Of a stretch of DNA of 64,000 nt, positions 36,368 to 46,892 are shown in pieces. Where the stretch lies: positions 30,731 through 94,730 of the forward strand of contig JAQCLE010000004.1 in assembly GCA_027592755.1 (NCBI GenBank), in the 5' to 3' direction. The stretch's first letter is position 1. Each line of letters opens with the position of its first letter. The DNA comes from Bacteroidota bacterium (lineage in GTDB: Bacteria > Bacteroidota > Bacteroidia > Cytophagales > Cyclobacteriaceae). The notes under the pieces were generated by a model. The model saw nothing but the letters and a program-made list of their open reading frames with translations. It did not search any database and was not told where the DNA came from. The translations under genes and the position numbers were made by a program.

Positions 36368-37921
36368 TCAATGTCCCCTATTTGCTTGCAGAAACTTTTC
36401 CTGAATTATTTCTTGTACCGATCGACTTTCAATTTTGCTTTCAAGCCATGAAATTATATCAAGGTAAAGGAAAGGTCTCTTTTCGAGCGGGTCATAAGAA
36501 ATCTGGATAAGCTTGTCCTTAAGTTTATTGAACTCTTTTTTTATGTCTGCAGGAATTACCCTGGGAAGCCTCCTTAGAAACTTAAATATTTCCAACTGCA
36601 TGTGCTGGAGATTATCCATTTTGGCAAGAAACCTATAAACGGATTTCACCTGGGATTCAACGAGATCACTGTTACCTAATTCAAAATGGGCGATGAGATT
36701 CAGAATTCGAGCAAAGCAGTGAAGGTCTTCTCTAAGGTTAATGTCACGGAAATTGATGATTTTATTCAAGTACTTAATTGCCATCTCATTCTTGCCACTT
36801 CCGAAGTAAAGGCATGCTATCTTGTAATAAAAAAGAAGTAACCAGTGATCATCAAGTTTCCCGGAAAAACTTTTTAATTCTTTTTCAAATTCAGGTGCTA
36901 TCGCAAGGCCTTTGTCAAATGTGCCTTCAAGAAAATGCTTGTTGATGCGACCAAGGTAAACGTACAGGAAGAGTAAGACCTTGTTGTTGTCAGTGAATGA
37001 ATGACTTTCGCTATTTCTTAATTTTTCCATTTCTTCAATGAGTTGATTGTGCTTTTCATACGACATCGTGTTAAAAAGCGCCAACTGAAGGTTATGCAAT
37101 CCTTTAATGTAAAGGTCCATTTGCTTTTCAATCATCTCTGGATTATCGTGGAATAAATCCACCCAGTACTGGGCATTTTTATAGCAATTAGGAAAATCCT
37201 GAACAATATTGAAATACCATCCCTTGGCCTGAAAAAGGTACAGCTTCTCAAAGAAAGTGAGATCTTCAATTCTGTAATTCGGTAGCTTTCCCTGGTAATA
37301 ATTTTGAACCAATTGAAAATCATTTCGGTTTTTTACGTAGCCGACCTTGAGATATAGTCCATAAAGGGATAATGCCAGGTTAGAGAGTTCCTGAGCCCTA
37401 GCCACAATCCCACTTAATTCCCTTGATTCTTTGGTTAGGTTGTCCGCCCTGTCCTCGAGACTCCGAGTGATGTATTGAGACTCAATCATCTTTTCGAAAT
37501 CTAGAATTTCAAGGTGAAGAATATTTTGATTTTCCTCTTTTGTTTTTTGCTTTATGCGATCAAGCACCCTGAGACTCTGGCGGTATAAGCCTTTGTTATA
37601 CAGAATCCTGGCATAATCAATATTCTCCCTAATCTGGATGTCCGCATTTTGGTTAATGTGATTCAGTCTAAGGCTGGTAAGAATCTGTTTGTAGAGATGA
37701 GCTTTGAGATTTGATAACTGACCGGGCTTTATTTCATGACCTTTTTGAAGAATAGCATCTTCATTGTACTCCTTAAGTTGGTCAATAATGTCAAAAAGTC
37801 TTACAAATTTTGCTTCTTCATGAGGGGTAATTCGATTGGTATATACCTTAAAATTCCTCTTTTCTGATTTAGTTAATGACTTAATCAGCTCAAAAATAGG
37901 CTCCTGTGAAATTTTGGGCAT
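36368..37921 (-). CDS. Uncharacterised helical (TPR-like) protein
   Basis: I do not recognise a named family. The 517-residue protein is hydrophilic, with no signal peptide or membrane segment, and looks all-helical. It opens SQEPIFELIKSLTKSEKRNF and has stretches reminiscent of degenerate TPRs (IDYARILYNKGLYRQSLRVL, YKIACLYFGSGKNEMAIKYL). It is lysine-, leucine- and asparagine-rich, with a small cluster of aromatic residues in the middle. I infer a cytoplasmic scaffold or regulatory protein. It is divergent from the leu operon across a 155-base gap that contains no hairpin I can support. Confidence 0.6.
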   Translation of the reverse strand: MPKISQEPIFELIKSLTKSEKRNFKVYTNRITPHEEAKFVRLFDIIDQLKEYNEDAILQKGHEIKPGQLSNLKAHLYKQILTSLRLNHINQNADIQIRENIDYARILYNKGLYRQSLRVLDRIKQKTKEENQNILHLEILDFEKMIESQYITRSLEDRADNLTKESRELSGIVARAQELSNLALSLYGLYLKVGYVKNRNDFQLVQNYYQGKLPNYRIEDLTFFEKLYLFQAKGWYFNIVQDFPNCYKNAQYWVDLFHDNPEMIEKQMDLYIKGLHNLQLALFNTMSYEKHNQLIEEMEKLRNSESHSFTDNNKVLLFLYVYLGRINKHFLEGTFDKGLAIAPEFEKELKSFSGKLDDHWLLLFYYKIACLYFGSGKNEMAIKYLNKIINFRDINLREDLHCFARILNLIAHFELGNSDLVESQVKSVYRFLAKMDNLQHMQLEIFKFLRRLPRVIPADIKKEFNKLKDKLIQISYDPLEKRPFLYLDIISWLESKIESRSVQEIIQEKFLQANRGH

Positions 37922-38076
37922 TGTAATTTTTCCCTTAATTATTAGTCAATAAAGTGTTGTAAATCAATTAATTAGAATTAAAATATCGCATTTGGGCATC
38001 GTATTCACACAGATAATAGTCTCTGACAAACAACCAAATTAGTCTACTTTGGCTATTGAAAATACACCAAAAGTTT

Positions 38077-39237
38077 ATGTCAAAGGATCGAATTTACATT
38101 TTTGATACCACATTACGAGATGGTGAACAGGTACCGGGATGCCAGTTAAACACGGAAGAGAAGGTAACTGTTGCTAAAATGCTTGAAGAACTTGGTGTCG
38201 ATGTAATTGAAGCGGGTTTCCCTGTTTCAAGCCCCGGGGACTTCAATTCTGTGCAAGAAATTTGCAAGGCGGTCACTGAACCGATAATCTGTGGTCTAAC
38301 AAGGGCAAAGGTAGTTGATATCGATTGCGCAGCACAAGCACTCCATTTTGCGAAAAGGAAAAGAATCCATACAGGAATTGGAGCTTCGGATATTCACATT
38401 GAGTATAAACTGAAAACAACCCGGGAAAAGGTGTTGGAGCAAGCCGTTGCTGCGGTCAAATACGCCAGACGCTTTGTAGATGATGTGGAATTTTATGCCG
38501 AAGATGCCGGGAGGGCAGATCAAGAATTTTTGGCCAGGATGGTTGAAGCAGTTATCAAGGCCGGGGCTACCGTTGTCAACATTCCTGATACTACTGGATA
38601 TAACCTGCCGCAAATGTTCGGGGATAAAATAAAATATCTTGTTAATAATGTTCCGAATATTGATCAGGCTATTATCTCTGTTCATTGCCATAATGATCTG
38701 GGACTGGCCACCGCTAACAGCATTGCTGGCCTAATGAGTGGTGCAAGACAAGTTGAAGTTACGATAAATGGTATCGGTGAAAGGGCCGGGAATACTGCAT
38801 TGGAAGAAGTAGTTATGATAGCCAAAAGTCACCCTCACCTGAATTTGGAAACTAATATTGATACAACAAAATTATTCCCGCTCAGCCAATTGGTATCGGA
38901 TATGATGGGGATGCCTGTTCAACCGAACAAAGCCATCGTGGGTAGTAATGCATTTGCACACTCATCAGGAATACACCAGGATGGTGTGATAAAACATAGA
39001 GAGAATTATGAAATAATTGACCCGGCAGATGTCGGTGTTCCTGAGTCCACCATTGTTCTAACTGCCCGAAGTGGTAGAGCTGCCCTAAGGCATAGATTGC
39101 AAAATCTTGGTTATCCTTTTGATAAAGGAGACATGGAAGTAATCTACATCCGGTTTCTGGAACTGGCGGATCAGAAAAAACAGGTCGATGACCAGGATTT
39201 ACATGAACTGGTAAATTCTGCCGAGTCACTGGTTTAA
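38077..39237 (+). CDS. leuA: 2-isopropylmalate synthase (short form)
   Basis: It condenses acetyl-CoA with 2-ketoisovalerate, the first step of leucine synthesis. The motifs are [50 protein letters not shown] (metal-binding HxH type), [14 protein letters not shown] and the C-terminal [10 protein letters not shown]. The protein ends at about 386 residues, so it has the catalytic barrel and subdomains but not the ~120-residue regulatory dimer domain, as in other Bacteroidota. I chose the ATG at 38077; an in-frame TTG lies seven codons upstream. It starts the leu operon. Confidence 0.93.
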   Translation: MSKDRIYIFDTTLRDGEQVPGCQLNTEEKVTVAKMLEELGVDVIEAGFPVSSPGDFNSVQEICKAVTEPIICGLTRAKVVDIDCAAQALHFAKRKRIHTGIGASDIHIEYKLKTTREKVLEQAVAAVKYARRFVDDVEFYAEDAGRADQEFLARMVEAVIKAGATVVNIPDTTGYNLPQMFGDKIKYLVNNVPNIDQAIISVHCHNDLGLATANSIAGLMSGARQVEVTINGIGERAGNTALEEVVMIAKSHPHLNLETNIDTTKLFPLSQLVSDMMGMPVQPNKAIVGSNAFAHSSGIHQDGVIKHRENYEIIDPADVGVPESTIVLTARSGRAALRHRLQNLGYPFDKGDMEVIYIRFLELADQKKQVDDQDLHELVNSAESLV

Positions 39238-39257
39238 TATAGTAGTATTTTTACAGC

Positions 39258-39310
39258 GTCATTTCGATTGCATCCTTTATTTAAGGATAGGCTTCGAAGT
39301 GACTTTTTTT
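39258..39310 (+). terminator. Nested inverted repeat plus T7 between leuA and leuC
   Basis: GTCATTTCGA (39258-39267) pairs with TCGAAGTGAC (39294-39303) with one G-T pair. An inner stem ATCCTT/AAGGAT (39272-39277, 39283-39288) sits inside it. Seven T residues follow at 39304-39310. It can act as a terminator or attenuator, or be a REP-like palindrome in an operon gap. Confidence 0.6.
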
Positions 39311-39331
39311 GTGACAGATAATAAATAGAAG

Positions 39332-40735
39332 ATGTCAAAAACATTATTTGATAAAATTTGGGATAGCCATGTGGTCAAACATATAGCCAATGGACCTGAT
39401 GTGCTTTATATTGACAAACATTTGGTGCATGAGGTGACCAGCCCACAGGCATTTGCCGGATTGGAAAAACGGGGAATAAAAGTATCCCGTCCCCAGAATA
39501 CAATTGCAACAGCCGATCATAACGTTCCTACAATTGATCAGCATCTCCCAATCAAGGATCAATTGTCAAAATTTCAGGTAGATAAGCTTACCGAGTACTG
39601 TGAAAAATTCGGCGTGACCCTTTATGGCCTCAATCACCCGTATCAGGGCATTGTGCACGTGATTGGACCTCAACTTGGCCATACTCAACCGGGTATGACA
39701 ATTGTTTGCGGGGATAGCCATACATCAACTCATGGTGCTTTTGGAGCAATAGCCTTTGGAATTGGGACTAGTGAGGTAGAAATGGTGCTGGCCACGCAGT
39801 GCATAATGCAACCCAAACCCAAGAGGATGAAGATTTCTGTTGACGGAGATTTGACGAGCGGAGTAACTGCAAAAGATGTCGTACTCTATATTATTTCAAA
39901 AGTCTCTACAAGTGGCGGCACAGGTTATTTCATCGAATTTACCGGATCAGCCATTAGAAGCTTGTCAATGGAAGGTCGAATGACTGTCTGTAATATGAGC
40001 ATTGAAATGGGAGCTAGGGGGGGCATGATAGCCCCTGACGAAAAAACGTTTGCTTATCTAAAAGGTAAGGAATTTGCACCCCAGGGAGATGATTTTAACA
40101 AAGCTGTTGAGAACTGGAGACAATTGCACACAGAACCTGACGCATTGTTTGATAAGGAATACAATTTTGATGCTGCTGATATTGAACCCATGATCACTTA
40201 TGGTACCAATCCAGGAATGGGAGTAAAAATTACTGGCCGGATTCCGTCAATTGGTGAGGTGAAAGATTCTGAACGTAATTCTCTTGAACAGTCACTCACA
40301 TATATGGGCTTTCAAGCCGAAGATGAATTGATAGGGAAATCTGTAGATTATGTATTTGTAGGAAGTTGCACCAATGGTCGTATTGAAGACCTACGTGAAG
40401 TTGCTAGGGCGGTGAAGGGCAAGAGAAAAGCCGACAACATTACCGCATGGATTGTTCCAGGTTCAAAACAAGTGGAAGAACAAGCCAACAAAGAGGGTAT
40501 TACGAAAATTCTTGAGGAGGCTGGTTTTAAGCTTCGTCAACCGGGCTGCTCTGCTTGCCTGGCTATGAATGAGGATAAAATCCCTGCGGGTAAATATGCC
40601 GTTTCTACCTCGAATAGAAACTTCGAAGGCCGCCAGGGACCTGGCGCCAGAACGATGTTAGCAAGTCCATTAACGGCAGCTGCTGTAGCTATTTCTGGAA
40701 AAATTGTTGACCCAAGAGATGTAGTCGGTCTATAA
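39332..40735 (+). CDS. leuC: 3-isopropylmalate dehydratase large subunit
   Basis: The [4Fe-4S] aconitase-type subunit that isomerises 2- to 3-isopropylmalate. The cluster cysteines are visible in [18 protein letters not shown] and [15 protein letters not shown]. Other markers are [38 protein letters not shown] and [17 protein letters not shown]. The length of 467 residues is standard. It lies 94 bases after leuA, beyond a terminator-like hairpin, and 10 bases before leuD. Confidence 0.98.
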   Translation: MSKTLFDKIWDSHVVKHIANGPDVLYIDKHLVHEVTSPQAFAGLEKRGIKVSRPQNTIATADHNVPTIDQHLPIKDQLSKFQVDKLTEYCEKFGVTLYGLNHPYQGIVHVIGPQLGHTQPGMTIVCGDSHTSTHGAFGAIAFGIGTSEVEMVLATQCIMQPKPKRMKISVDGDLTSGVTAKDVVLYIISKVSTSGGTGYFIEFTGSAIRSLSMEGRMTVCNMSIEMGARGGMIAPDEKTFAYLKGKEFAPQGDDFNKAVENWRQLHTEPDALFDKEYNFDAADIEPMITYGTNPGMGVKITGRIPSIGEVKDSERNSLEQSLTYMGFQAEDELIGKSVDYVFVGSCTNGRIEDLREVARAVKGKRKADNITAWIVPGSKQVEEQANKEGITKILEEAGFKLRQPGCSACLAMNEDKIPAGKYAVSTSNRNFEGRQGPGARTMLASPLTAAAVAISGKIVDPRDVVGL

Positions 40736-40745
40736 TTAAAATATT

Positions 40746-41339
40746 ATGTCAAGAGAAAAATTTATTAGTATAGTGTCCACCGCGGTTCCATTACCTATGG
40801 AAAACGTAGATACCGATCAAATTATTCCGGCGAGGTTTTTAAAAGCGACGAGCCGTGAAGGTTTTGGAGATAATCTTTTCCGTGATTGGCGTTATGATTC
40901 AAATAATCAGCCGAAGCCTGATTTTGTTCTTAACAATCCGAAATATTCTGGAGAAATATTGGTTGGTGGAAAGAATTTTGGCAGTGGATCCAGCCGCGAA
41001 CATGCAGCATGGGCCATTTATGATCATGGCTTCAAAGTAGTCGTATCTAGTTTCTTTGCGGATATTTTTAAAAATAATGCTTTGAATAACGGCTTGTTAC
41101 CGATTCAGATAGGCGAAGATGAACTTGAGCAAATTTTTGATACAATCAATAGAGACAATAGGGCTCAGTTTGAGGTTAATCTTGCAGCCCAGGAACTAAG
41201 AATTCTATCAACAGGTAAGGCAATCTCTTTCGACATTAATCCATACAAAAAGGAATGCATGTTGAACGGTTATGATGATATTGATTATTTACTTAACCTT
41301 AAGTTGGAAATTGAAGCATTTGAGGTGAGCCACCGCTGA
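40746..41339 (+). CDS. leuD: 3-isopropylmalate dehydratase small subunit
   Basis: It provides the swivel domain of isopropylmalate isomerase. The motifs are [39 protein letters not shown] and [16 protein letters not shown], all typical. The length of 197 residues is normal. It is separated by 10 bases from leuC and one base from the next gene (TGAGATG), so the three genes are co-transcribed and probably coupled. Confidence 0.98.
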   Translation: MSREKFISIVSTAVPLPMENVDTDQIIPARFLKATSREGFGDNLFRDWRYDSNNQPKPDFVLNNPKYSGEILVGGKNFGSGSSREHAAWAIYDHGFKVVVSSFFADIFKNNALNNGLLPIQIGEDELEQIFDTINRDNRAQFEVNLAAQELRILSTGKAISFDINPYKKECMLNGYDDIDYLLNLKLEIEAFEVSHR

Positions 41340-41340
41340 G

Positions 41341-42861
41341 ATGAAAATCAAAATAATGGACACCACACTTCGTGATGGTGAACAAACATCTGGAGTATCT
41401 TTTTCAGAAAGTGAGAAGTTAACTTTAGCAAGACTTTTGTTGGAAGATTTGTGTGTTGACAGGATTGAAATTGCCTCAGCCAGGGTTTCAAAAGGTGAAT
41501 TTTTCGGCTCCCAGAAAATAATCGATTGGGCATCGGCTAATGGCTACCTTGATCGTATTGAAATCCTTGGTTTTGTCGATGGAACAAAATCACTTGATTG
41601 GATAAAGGAATCCGGAGGTAAAGTGATTAATCTTCTTTGCAAGGGATCTCTGAGGCATTGCCAGCTACAACTAAAGAAAACTCCTGAAGAGCATCTTGCT
41701 GACATCTCTGAGGTAATTGATCAAGCCCAGAAAATGGGGATAATTGTGAATATCTATCTTGAAGATTGGTCCAGCGGCATGAGGAATTCACCGGAATATG
41801 TCTATCAAATGGTCAAGAACCTTCAAATGCTGCCCGTAAATCGGATCATGCTACCCGATACACTCGGCATTTTAAATCATGAAGAGTCTTTTGATTTCTG
41901 TAGCCAAATGACATCCTCTTTTCCGGATGTCCGTTTTGATTTCCATGCCCATAACGATTATGATCTTGCTACGGCCAATGTGTTTTCAGCATTGAAAGCG
42001 GGAATTGATACTTTCCATACTACACTGAATGGTCTTGGAGAACGGGCTGGAAATGTGCCATTATCAAGTGTGATTGGTGTCGTTCGAGACCATTTCAATT
42101 ATGATATGTCCATTGATGAATCAAGGCTCTATCCTGTAAGTAAAATGGTGGAATCTTTTAGTGGGATAAGAATACCTCAGAATAAGCCCCTTATCGGAGA
42201 ATTTGTATTTACACAAACCAGTGGTATTCATGCGGATGGAGACAATAAGGACAATCTGTATCATAATAATTTGAAACCAGAAAGGTTTGGTAGAAAGCGG
42301 CTTTATGCACTCGGAAAAATGTCCGGCAAGGCTAATATTAAAAAAAACCTGGATGAATTGGGTATTGACCTGGATGCTGAATCTTTAAAGAAAGTGACCG
42401 AACGGATTATCGAATTGGGTGATAAAAAAGAAACAGTTACAAGGGAAGATCTCCCTTATATCATTGCTGATGTTTTGAAGAGCGATAAAATTGAGAGTAA
42501 AATAATAGTTAAAAACTATGCTTTATCGGTGGCCAAGGGACTGAACTCAGTCGCATCTTTAAGTGTGGAGATTGATGGAAAATCCCATGAACACACCGCC
42601 ACAGGTGATGGTCAATATGATGCCTTTATGAATGCGCTTTGGGCCATCTACAAAAAGCTTGACAAAAAGTATCCGCGTTTAACAGACTATTCTGTTCAAA
42701 TTCCCCCCGGAGGAAAAACAGATGCTTTGGTTCAAACAACCATTACCTGGGACTTTGGTTATCAGTTTAAAACGACCGGTCTTGACTCAGATCAGACTAT
42801 TGCAGCTATAAAAGCCACGGTGAAAATGTTGAATATCATAGAAAATAGACAAACAGTCTGA
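41341..42861 (+). CDS. Second isopropylmalate synthase-like enzyme with regulatory domain
   Basis: A 506-residue relative of LeuA and citramalate synthase. The catalytic domain has [47 protein letters not shown] and TQTSGIHADGDN, so the metal and catalytic residues look complete. Unlike leuA in the same operon it keeps a C-terminal LeuA-type allosteric domain (AKGLNSVASLSVEIDGKSHE, then VQTTITWDFGYQFKTTGLDS). It starts one base after leuD. It may be a feedback-regulated isopropylmalate synthase, a citramalate synthase for isoleucine, or a non-catalytic partner of the short LeuA; the sequence alone does not decide. Confidence 0.85.
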   Translation: MKIKIMDTTLRDGEQTSGVSFSESEKLTLARLLLEDLCVDRIEIASARVSKGEFFGSQKIIDWASANGYLDRIEILGFVDGTKSLDWIKESGGKVINLLCKGSLRHCQLQLKKTPEEHLADISEVIDQAQKMGIIVNIYLEDWSSGMRNSPEYVYQMVKNLQMLPVNRIMLPDTLGILNHEESFDFCSQMTSSFPDVRFDFHAHNDYDLATANVFSALKAGIDTFHTTLNGLGERAGNVPLSSVIGVVRDHFNYDMSIDESRLYPVSKMVESFSGIRIPQNKPLIGEFVFTQTSGIHADGDNKDNLYHNNLKPERFGRKRLYALGKMSGKANIKKNLDELGIDLDAESLKKVTERIIELGDKKETVTREDLPYIIADVLKSDKIESKIIVKNYALSVAKGLNSVASLSVEIDGKSHEHTATGDGQYDAFMNALWAIYKKLDKKYPRLTDYSVQIPPGGKTDALVQTTITWDFGYQFKTTGLDSDQTIAAIKATVKMLNIIENRQTV

Positions 42862-42868
42862 GTAGGAA

Positions 42869-43456
42869 ATGGAAGAGTTCACAATTGCTAATCCACCGGT
42901 ACACTTCAATTTACTTATAGCGAAAACTCAAGAAATGGGTTTCTCAATGAGATCGGATGAGTTGACTGGTTCATTTTTAAGAACCCTGACAGCATCAAAA
43001 CCTGGAGGACGCATCTTAGAATTAGGCACAGGTACAGGGTTTGCTTTAAGTTGGATCATTTCAGGAATGGATGAAAAGACTTCCGTTACTTCTATTGACA
43101 ATGATCCTGAAGTGTTGGCGGTAGCCACCCAATATTTTGGGGCAGATAAGCGGGTTGAGATCATTTGTCAGGATGGATTTGACTGGATAAAGAATTACGA
43201 TGGCCCTGGCTTTGATCTTATTTTTGCAGATGCATGGCCGGGAAAATTTTACCTCTTGAATGAAACGTTAGACCTTCTAAATACTGGTGGGTTCTATCTG
43301 ATTGATGACCTTGCTCCTCAAGATAATTGGCCTGTAGGCCATATTGAAAAAGTTGAGTCACTTATCGAAGAGCTTGAGGGTATTGAGAGCCTTCAACTAA
43401 CAAGAATCAATTGGTCGACAGGATTAATTCTGGCTTCGAAAAAAACTATTAAATAA
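42869..43456 (+). CDS. Class I SAM-dependent O-methyltransferase-like protein
   Basis: A 195-residue Rossmann-fold methyltransferase. SAM motif I is [15 protein letters not shown] (~48-62), followed by [18 protein letters not shown] and [13 protein letters not shown], as in the O-methyltransferase (catechol/caffeoyl-CoA) family. The start has a good AGGA-like element just before the ATG. It lies 7 bases after the second IPMS-like gene and 11 bases before leuB. The substrate is unknown, and no methylation step is known in leucine synthesis. Confidence 0.82.
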   Translation: MEEFTIANPPVHFNLLIAKTQEMGFSMRSDELTGSFLRTLTASKPGGRILELGTGTGFALSWIISGMDEKTSVTSIDNDPEVLAVATQYFGADKRVEIICQDGFDWIKNYDGPGFDLIFADAWPGKFYLLNETLDLLNTGGFYLIDDLAPQDNWPVGHIEKVESLIEELEGIESLQLTRINWSTGLILASKKTIK

Positions 43457-43467
43457 TAATTGTAACG

Positions 43468-44586
43468 ATGAATTTTAAAATAGCAACATTGCCAGGCGAT
43501 GGCATAGGACCTGAAATTGTTGATCAGGCAATTAAAGTATTGAACGCCATTGGTCAGAGGTGTGGGCATCAATTCACATTTGAGTTTGGTCTTGTTGGCG
43601 CAGCCGCCATCGATGCAGCGGGTGATCCATTTCCAAATGAAACCCTTAAACTATGCATGGATTCTGATGCCGTATTATTTGGAGCCATTGGTGACCCGAA
43701 ATATGACAATGACCCGAAAGCCAAAGTACGGCCAGAGCAGGGCCTTTTGGCTATGAGAAAACAACTTGGTTTGTATGCCAACATACGACCAGTATCAGTT
43801 TTTGAAGCTTTATTAGACAAAAGTCCACTGAAGCGGGAACTTATATCAGGTGTTGATTTTGTAGTAGTAAGAGAGCTAACCGGTGGAATATATTTTGGTG
43901 AACCTCGTGGTCGGTCAGAAGATGGTGAGAAAGCTTTTGATACCTGTACTTATTCAAAGTATGAAATCAAGCGAATCCTCGAGCTAGCCTTCGATTATGC
44001 CAGAAAAAGGAACAAAAAATTAACAGTAGTTGACAAAGCCAACGTATTGGCCACTTCAAGATTATGGAGAGAAACAGCTCAGGAAATGGAGCCCAATCAT
44101 TCCGACATAACCGTAGATTATATGTTTGTGGACAATGCCGCCATGCAACTCATACAGTGGCCAAAGAAATTTGACGTAATGGTCACCGAGAATATGTTTG
44201 GAGACATTCTCAGCGATGAGGCCAGTGTTATTGCCGGTTCACTTGGACTAATGCCCTCGGCATCTGTTGGTGTTCATACTTCGGTATATGAACCTGTACA
44301 TGGTTCATATCCTCAGGCTGCTGGTAAGAATATTGCCAACCCGATGGCAACAATTTTGTCAGCGGCCATGCTTCTTGAAATTTCCCTGGATTTGACTAAT
44401 GAAGCAGAGATTATCCGCAGGGCAGTTGATTATTGTTTTGAAAAGGGAGTCCTCACAGAGGAACTTAAAAAGGAACAGCCGGCTTCAACTTCCGAAGTGG
44501 GTGATTTTATTGCGGACACAATTAGAGAAAAAAAAAGAACCCGCCTGAATGAAAAAAGCCGGCCTTTTAAAAGCTGGTTAAGTTAG
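43468..44586 (+). CDS. leuB: 3-isopropylmalate dehydrogenase
   Basis: The NAD-dependent oxidative decarboxylase of leucine synthesis. Motifs: [93 protein letters not shown] (metal-binding aspartates) and [20 protein letters not shown]. The length of 372 residues is normal; the final basic tail ([16 protein letters not shown]) is slightly longer than usual. It is the last gene of the leu operon, and its stop shares four bases with a convergent gene. Confidence 0.98.
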   Translation: MNFKIATLPGDGIGPEIVDQAIKVLNAIGQRCGHQFTFEFGLVGAAAIDAAGDPFPNETLKLCMDSDAVLFGAIGDPKYDNDPKAKVRPEQGLLAMRKQLGLYANIRPVSVFEALLDKSPLKRELISGVDFVVVRELTGGIYFGEPRGRSEDGEKAFDTCTYSKYEIKRILELAFDYARKRNKKLTVVDKANVLATSRLWRETAQEMEPNHSDITVDYMFVDNAAMQLIQWPKKFDVMVTENMFGDILSDEASVIAGSLGLMPSASVGVHTSVYEPVHGSYPQAAGKNIANPMATILSAAMLLEISLDLTNEAEIIRRAVDYCFEKGVLTEELKKEQPASTSEVGDFIADTIREKKRTRLNEKSRPFKSWLS

Positions 44587-45197
44587 AAACGTCCTATTTT
44601 CACGGTGAAGTTACCTGTGAAATTGCTAAGGTTGGAATCGGTAACTTCACCTAAATGTGCCCCCTGGATGTAACGATAACTACCTCCTAAACCGAGCCGT
44701 ACTGTTTTACTAATATTGATTTCGATTTGAAGTCCGGGTTCAACAACTGCGAATGATGAAGATTGGAGATAGATCTTCCTTGGTAAATTATAGATGTCTA
44801 ATTGCCTGTCAGTTTCATGGAAGGAACCTGCTCCAATCAAAATGGGAATTGTTAGGTGAACAACTTCCCTTGGAGCGATTATAAACCCCAGTATTACTCC
44901 TGCATATCCACCGTCCAGGCTGGCATCCTCGCTAATGTTGGGGATATCTACATTGGTAGTAACACCATAACCCCCTAAGCCCAAAATGACCTGCTTGTTG
45001 ATGATTACACCGCCATATGCACCAGCTACCAGAGCCCGCGTCGAGGCTACATCTGTTATCTTAAAATCAACAGCACCAAACCCCTTTACTTCATTGTATT
45101 TACTTATAAGTGTCTTAACCTCATTGTGAAAGTCTTGAGCAAACAGATTATTTACCAAGAAGATAACAATTAAAGAAAAAACAAAATGTTTCATCAT
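44583..45197 (-). CDS. Exported outer-membrane beta-barrel-like protein
   Basis: A signal peptide ([20 protein letters not shown]) is followed by ~185 residues of alternating strands ([57 protein letters not shown] segment) that end in FTVKIGRF, with a C-terminal phenylalanine, a typical outer membrane insertion signal. I do not recognise a named function. It is the last gene of the ECF sigma operon, three bases after the previous gene, and the stop overlaps the leuB stop. Confidence 0.7.
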   Translation of the reverse strand: MMKHFVFSLIVIFLVNNLFAQDFHNEVKTLISKYNEVKGFGAVDFKITDVASTRALVAGAYGGVIINKQVILGLGGYGVTTNVDIPNISEDASLDGGYAGVILGFIIAPREVVHLTIPILIGAGSFHETDRQLDIYNLPRKIYLQSSSFAVVEPGLQIEINISKTVRLGLGGSYRYIQGAHLGEVTDSNLSNFTGNFTVKIGRF

Positions 45198-45200
45198 TTG

Positions 45201-45707
45201 TTAAAAAATGTATTTGACTGAAAGTGCAGTATCCCAGAATCTGAGATGGGTTGACCTCATCCCAACATAATCAAAATAGGGTTTCATGTCAATGGATATA
45301 GTAAGAGGGACGGCAAGCCATCTGTACTCGATCCCAATTAAGGCATCTATGCCCATGGTGAATTGATGTTTTTGACTATCGATTAATTCAACTTGACTGT
45401 TGGGAAGGTAAATGAAACGTTCTCTGAAATCTCTCTCGTAACCAAAATGACCTCCCACACCATAGTTTAAATACATCCTATCACTTATTCCCCATTTGAG
45501 GGGTTTGTGAAACTCGTACAATCCTGTCAGTTGAAGACCATCATTCCTTCCGGTGAGTAACATCTCCATGGCCTCCTCATCTTGGATAAATTTTTTGAAA
45601 GTTACGCCTGAAGATAGTCCCAAACGCAATCCTGCTGACTGGTTATATTGTGCATAAGAATTTGCACAAATCAGGAATGCAAATATTAATAGATAAATTT
45701 TTCTCAT
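45201..45707 (-). CDS. Exported outer-membrane beta-barrel-like protein
   Basis: A signal peptide (MRKIYLLIFAFLICANSYAQ) precedes ~148 residues with repeated beta strands (AGLRLGLSSGVTFKKFIQDE, YNYGVGGHFGYERDF-like segment, IDALIGIEYRWLAVPLTISI) that end in LSVKYIF with a C-terminal phenylalanine. I chose the ATG at 45707 because it gives a standard leader; an in-frame GTG lies three codons earlier. No function is assigned. It is the fourth gene of the operon headed by the ECF sigma factor. Confidence 0.7.
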   Translation of the reverse strand: MRKIYLLIFAFLICANSYAQYNQSAGLRLGLSSGVTFKKFIQDEEAMEMLLTGRNDGLQLTGLYEFHKPLKWGISDRMYLNYGVGGHFGYERDFRERFIYLPNSQVELIDSQKHQFTMGIDALIGIEYRWLAVPLTISIDMKPYFDYVGMRSTHLRFWDTALSVKYIF

Positions 45708-45746
45708 TTCAGGCACTCTTCAATCTCCAAATCGCAGGCTTATTTG

Positions 45747-46892
45747 CTATGGTTTTTTGGTTGAAATAGGCACCTCTGAAAGGTGAACCGAGAGCGTCCC
45801 CCCCTGAGCTTTAATAGTTAGTTCACTTGGCAGCGTTGTCACATTGCCGTAATTACCTGTAACCACTGAAAATCCTTTTTTTTCGCTAAGTTGACGCCGA
45901 TCAAATTTGTCAAAGCGGTTATCAAGGGAGAAGCCATCATCTTTAGCTATAAATTGAGCCTTGAATACCGCCTGGGCGTCGATCTGTAGATCAATATCTG
46001 CGGATCTTCCTTCAATCAAGATTTTAGAAAACTTAGAATCCACTTGTTGGGCATTTAATTCACCATAACTGAGACCCAGGTCAATAAAACTTTCAGCTTC
46101 ACCCAGGTTTATTTTGCTAAACACTCCACTCCCTTGAATTACCTGCACTCTCCCAATGTTAATAAGATCATTCCTTGAATCCACCTTCACAGAGAACGCT
46201 TCTCCAATATTAATTTCGGAGGAGCTGCTGGTCAAATTCAGGTTTGCTGTCTTGCGTATCTCGAGTTCAGCTGCTCTGATCTCAAGGTCGGCATCCTGAA
46301 TATTTTTCAAATAAGCCTTACCAAAACTAAGATTTATTCTAGTATTTCCCCTAAGATCATCGGATCTTAAATCACCATGAGACATTTCAAGGCGTAATGG
46401 GCCTGAATGTCTGTTTATATAGACATCACCAAATTTATTTTGTATTTCAAGAGCAGCTTTCTCGGGAATAAAAATTTCATAATCAACGGTTAATTTGTTT
46501 TTACTGAGTAATGATTTCGAATAATCTCCAATACCATTGAAAAGTTCCTTGAATGATCCTGAACTGCGGTCAAAAACCGTATTTAAGGTCAGGAAATTAC
46601 TAACTTGATTGAAATCAAAGTCAACCCTATCTATAGTTTTTTTCGCATCGCTATAATTCTTACCGTAAGAGGTGACCTGGACATTAACTACTACCGAATC
46701 GGTGTTCCAGGTATTAATGATTACCTGCCCATATTTATTATTGATATTGACATTTACTCCGGTGGATACCTTAAATTTCCGGGAAATACTTTCTGTTAAT
46801 TTTGTATCATCAACTGCTAATGATGGAGCAATTGAAAAGAGAATAAAAGCAAGTGTAATGTTATAAGTTAAAGCCTTCATCATTTTGTTCAT
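45747..46892 (-). CDS. Exported DUF4097-like beta-helix protein
   Basis: After a signal peptide (KALTYNITLAFILFSIAPSL) the protein is a series of short beta strands with polar turns (VNVNINNKYGQVIINTWNTD, ALEIQNKFGDVYINRHSGPL, TRINLSFGKAYLKNIQDADL, INIGEAFSVKVDSRNDLINI). It resembles DUF4097 and related head-domain proteins that are often encoded with anti-sigma factors in Bacteroidota. I infer a right-handed beta-helix on the envelope. The start is the ATG at 46892, which overlaps the anti-sigma gene by 32 bases; ATGs at 46883 and 46880 are also possible. The function is unknown. Confidence 0.68.
   Translation of the reverse strand: MNKMMKALTYNITLAFILFSIAPSLAVDDTKLTESISRKFKVSTGVNVNINNKYGQVIINTWNTDSVVVNVQVTSYGKNYSDAKKTIDRVDFDFNQVSNFLTLNTVFDRSSGSFKELFNGIGDYSKSLLSKNKLTVDYEIFIPEKAALEIQNKFGDVYINRHSGPLRLEMSHGDLRSDDLRGNTRINLSFGKAYLKNIQDADLEIRAAELEIRKTANLNLTSSSSEINIGEAFSVKVDSRNDLINIGRVQVIQGSGVFSKINLGEAESFIDLGLSYGELNAQQVDSKFSKILIEGRSADIDLQIDAQAVFKAQFIAKDDGFSLDNRFDKFDRRQLSEKKGFSVVTGNYGNVTTLPSELTIKAQGGTLSVHLSEVPISTKKP

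Noticed and set aside
38056..38076. TTG start for leuA seven codons upstream
   Set aside because: The ATG at 38077 begins directly before the conserved [13 protein letters not shown], the normal distance in the family.
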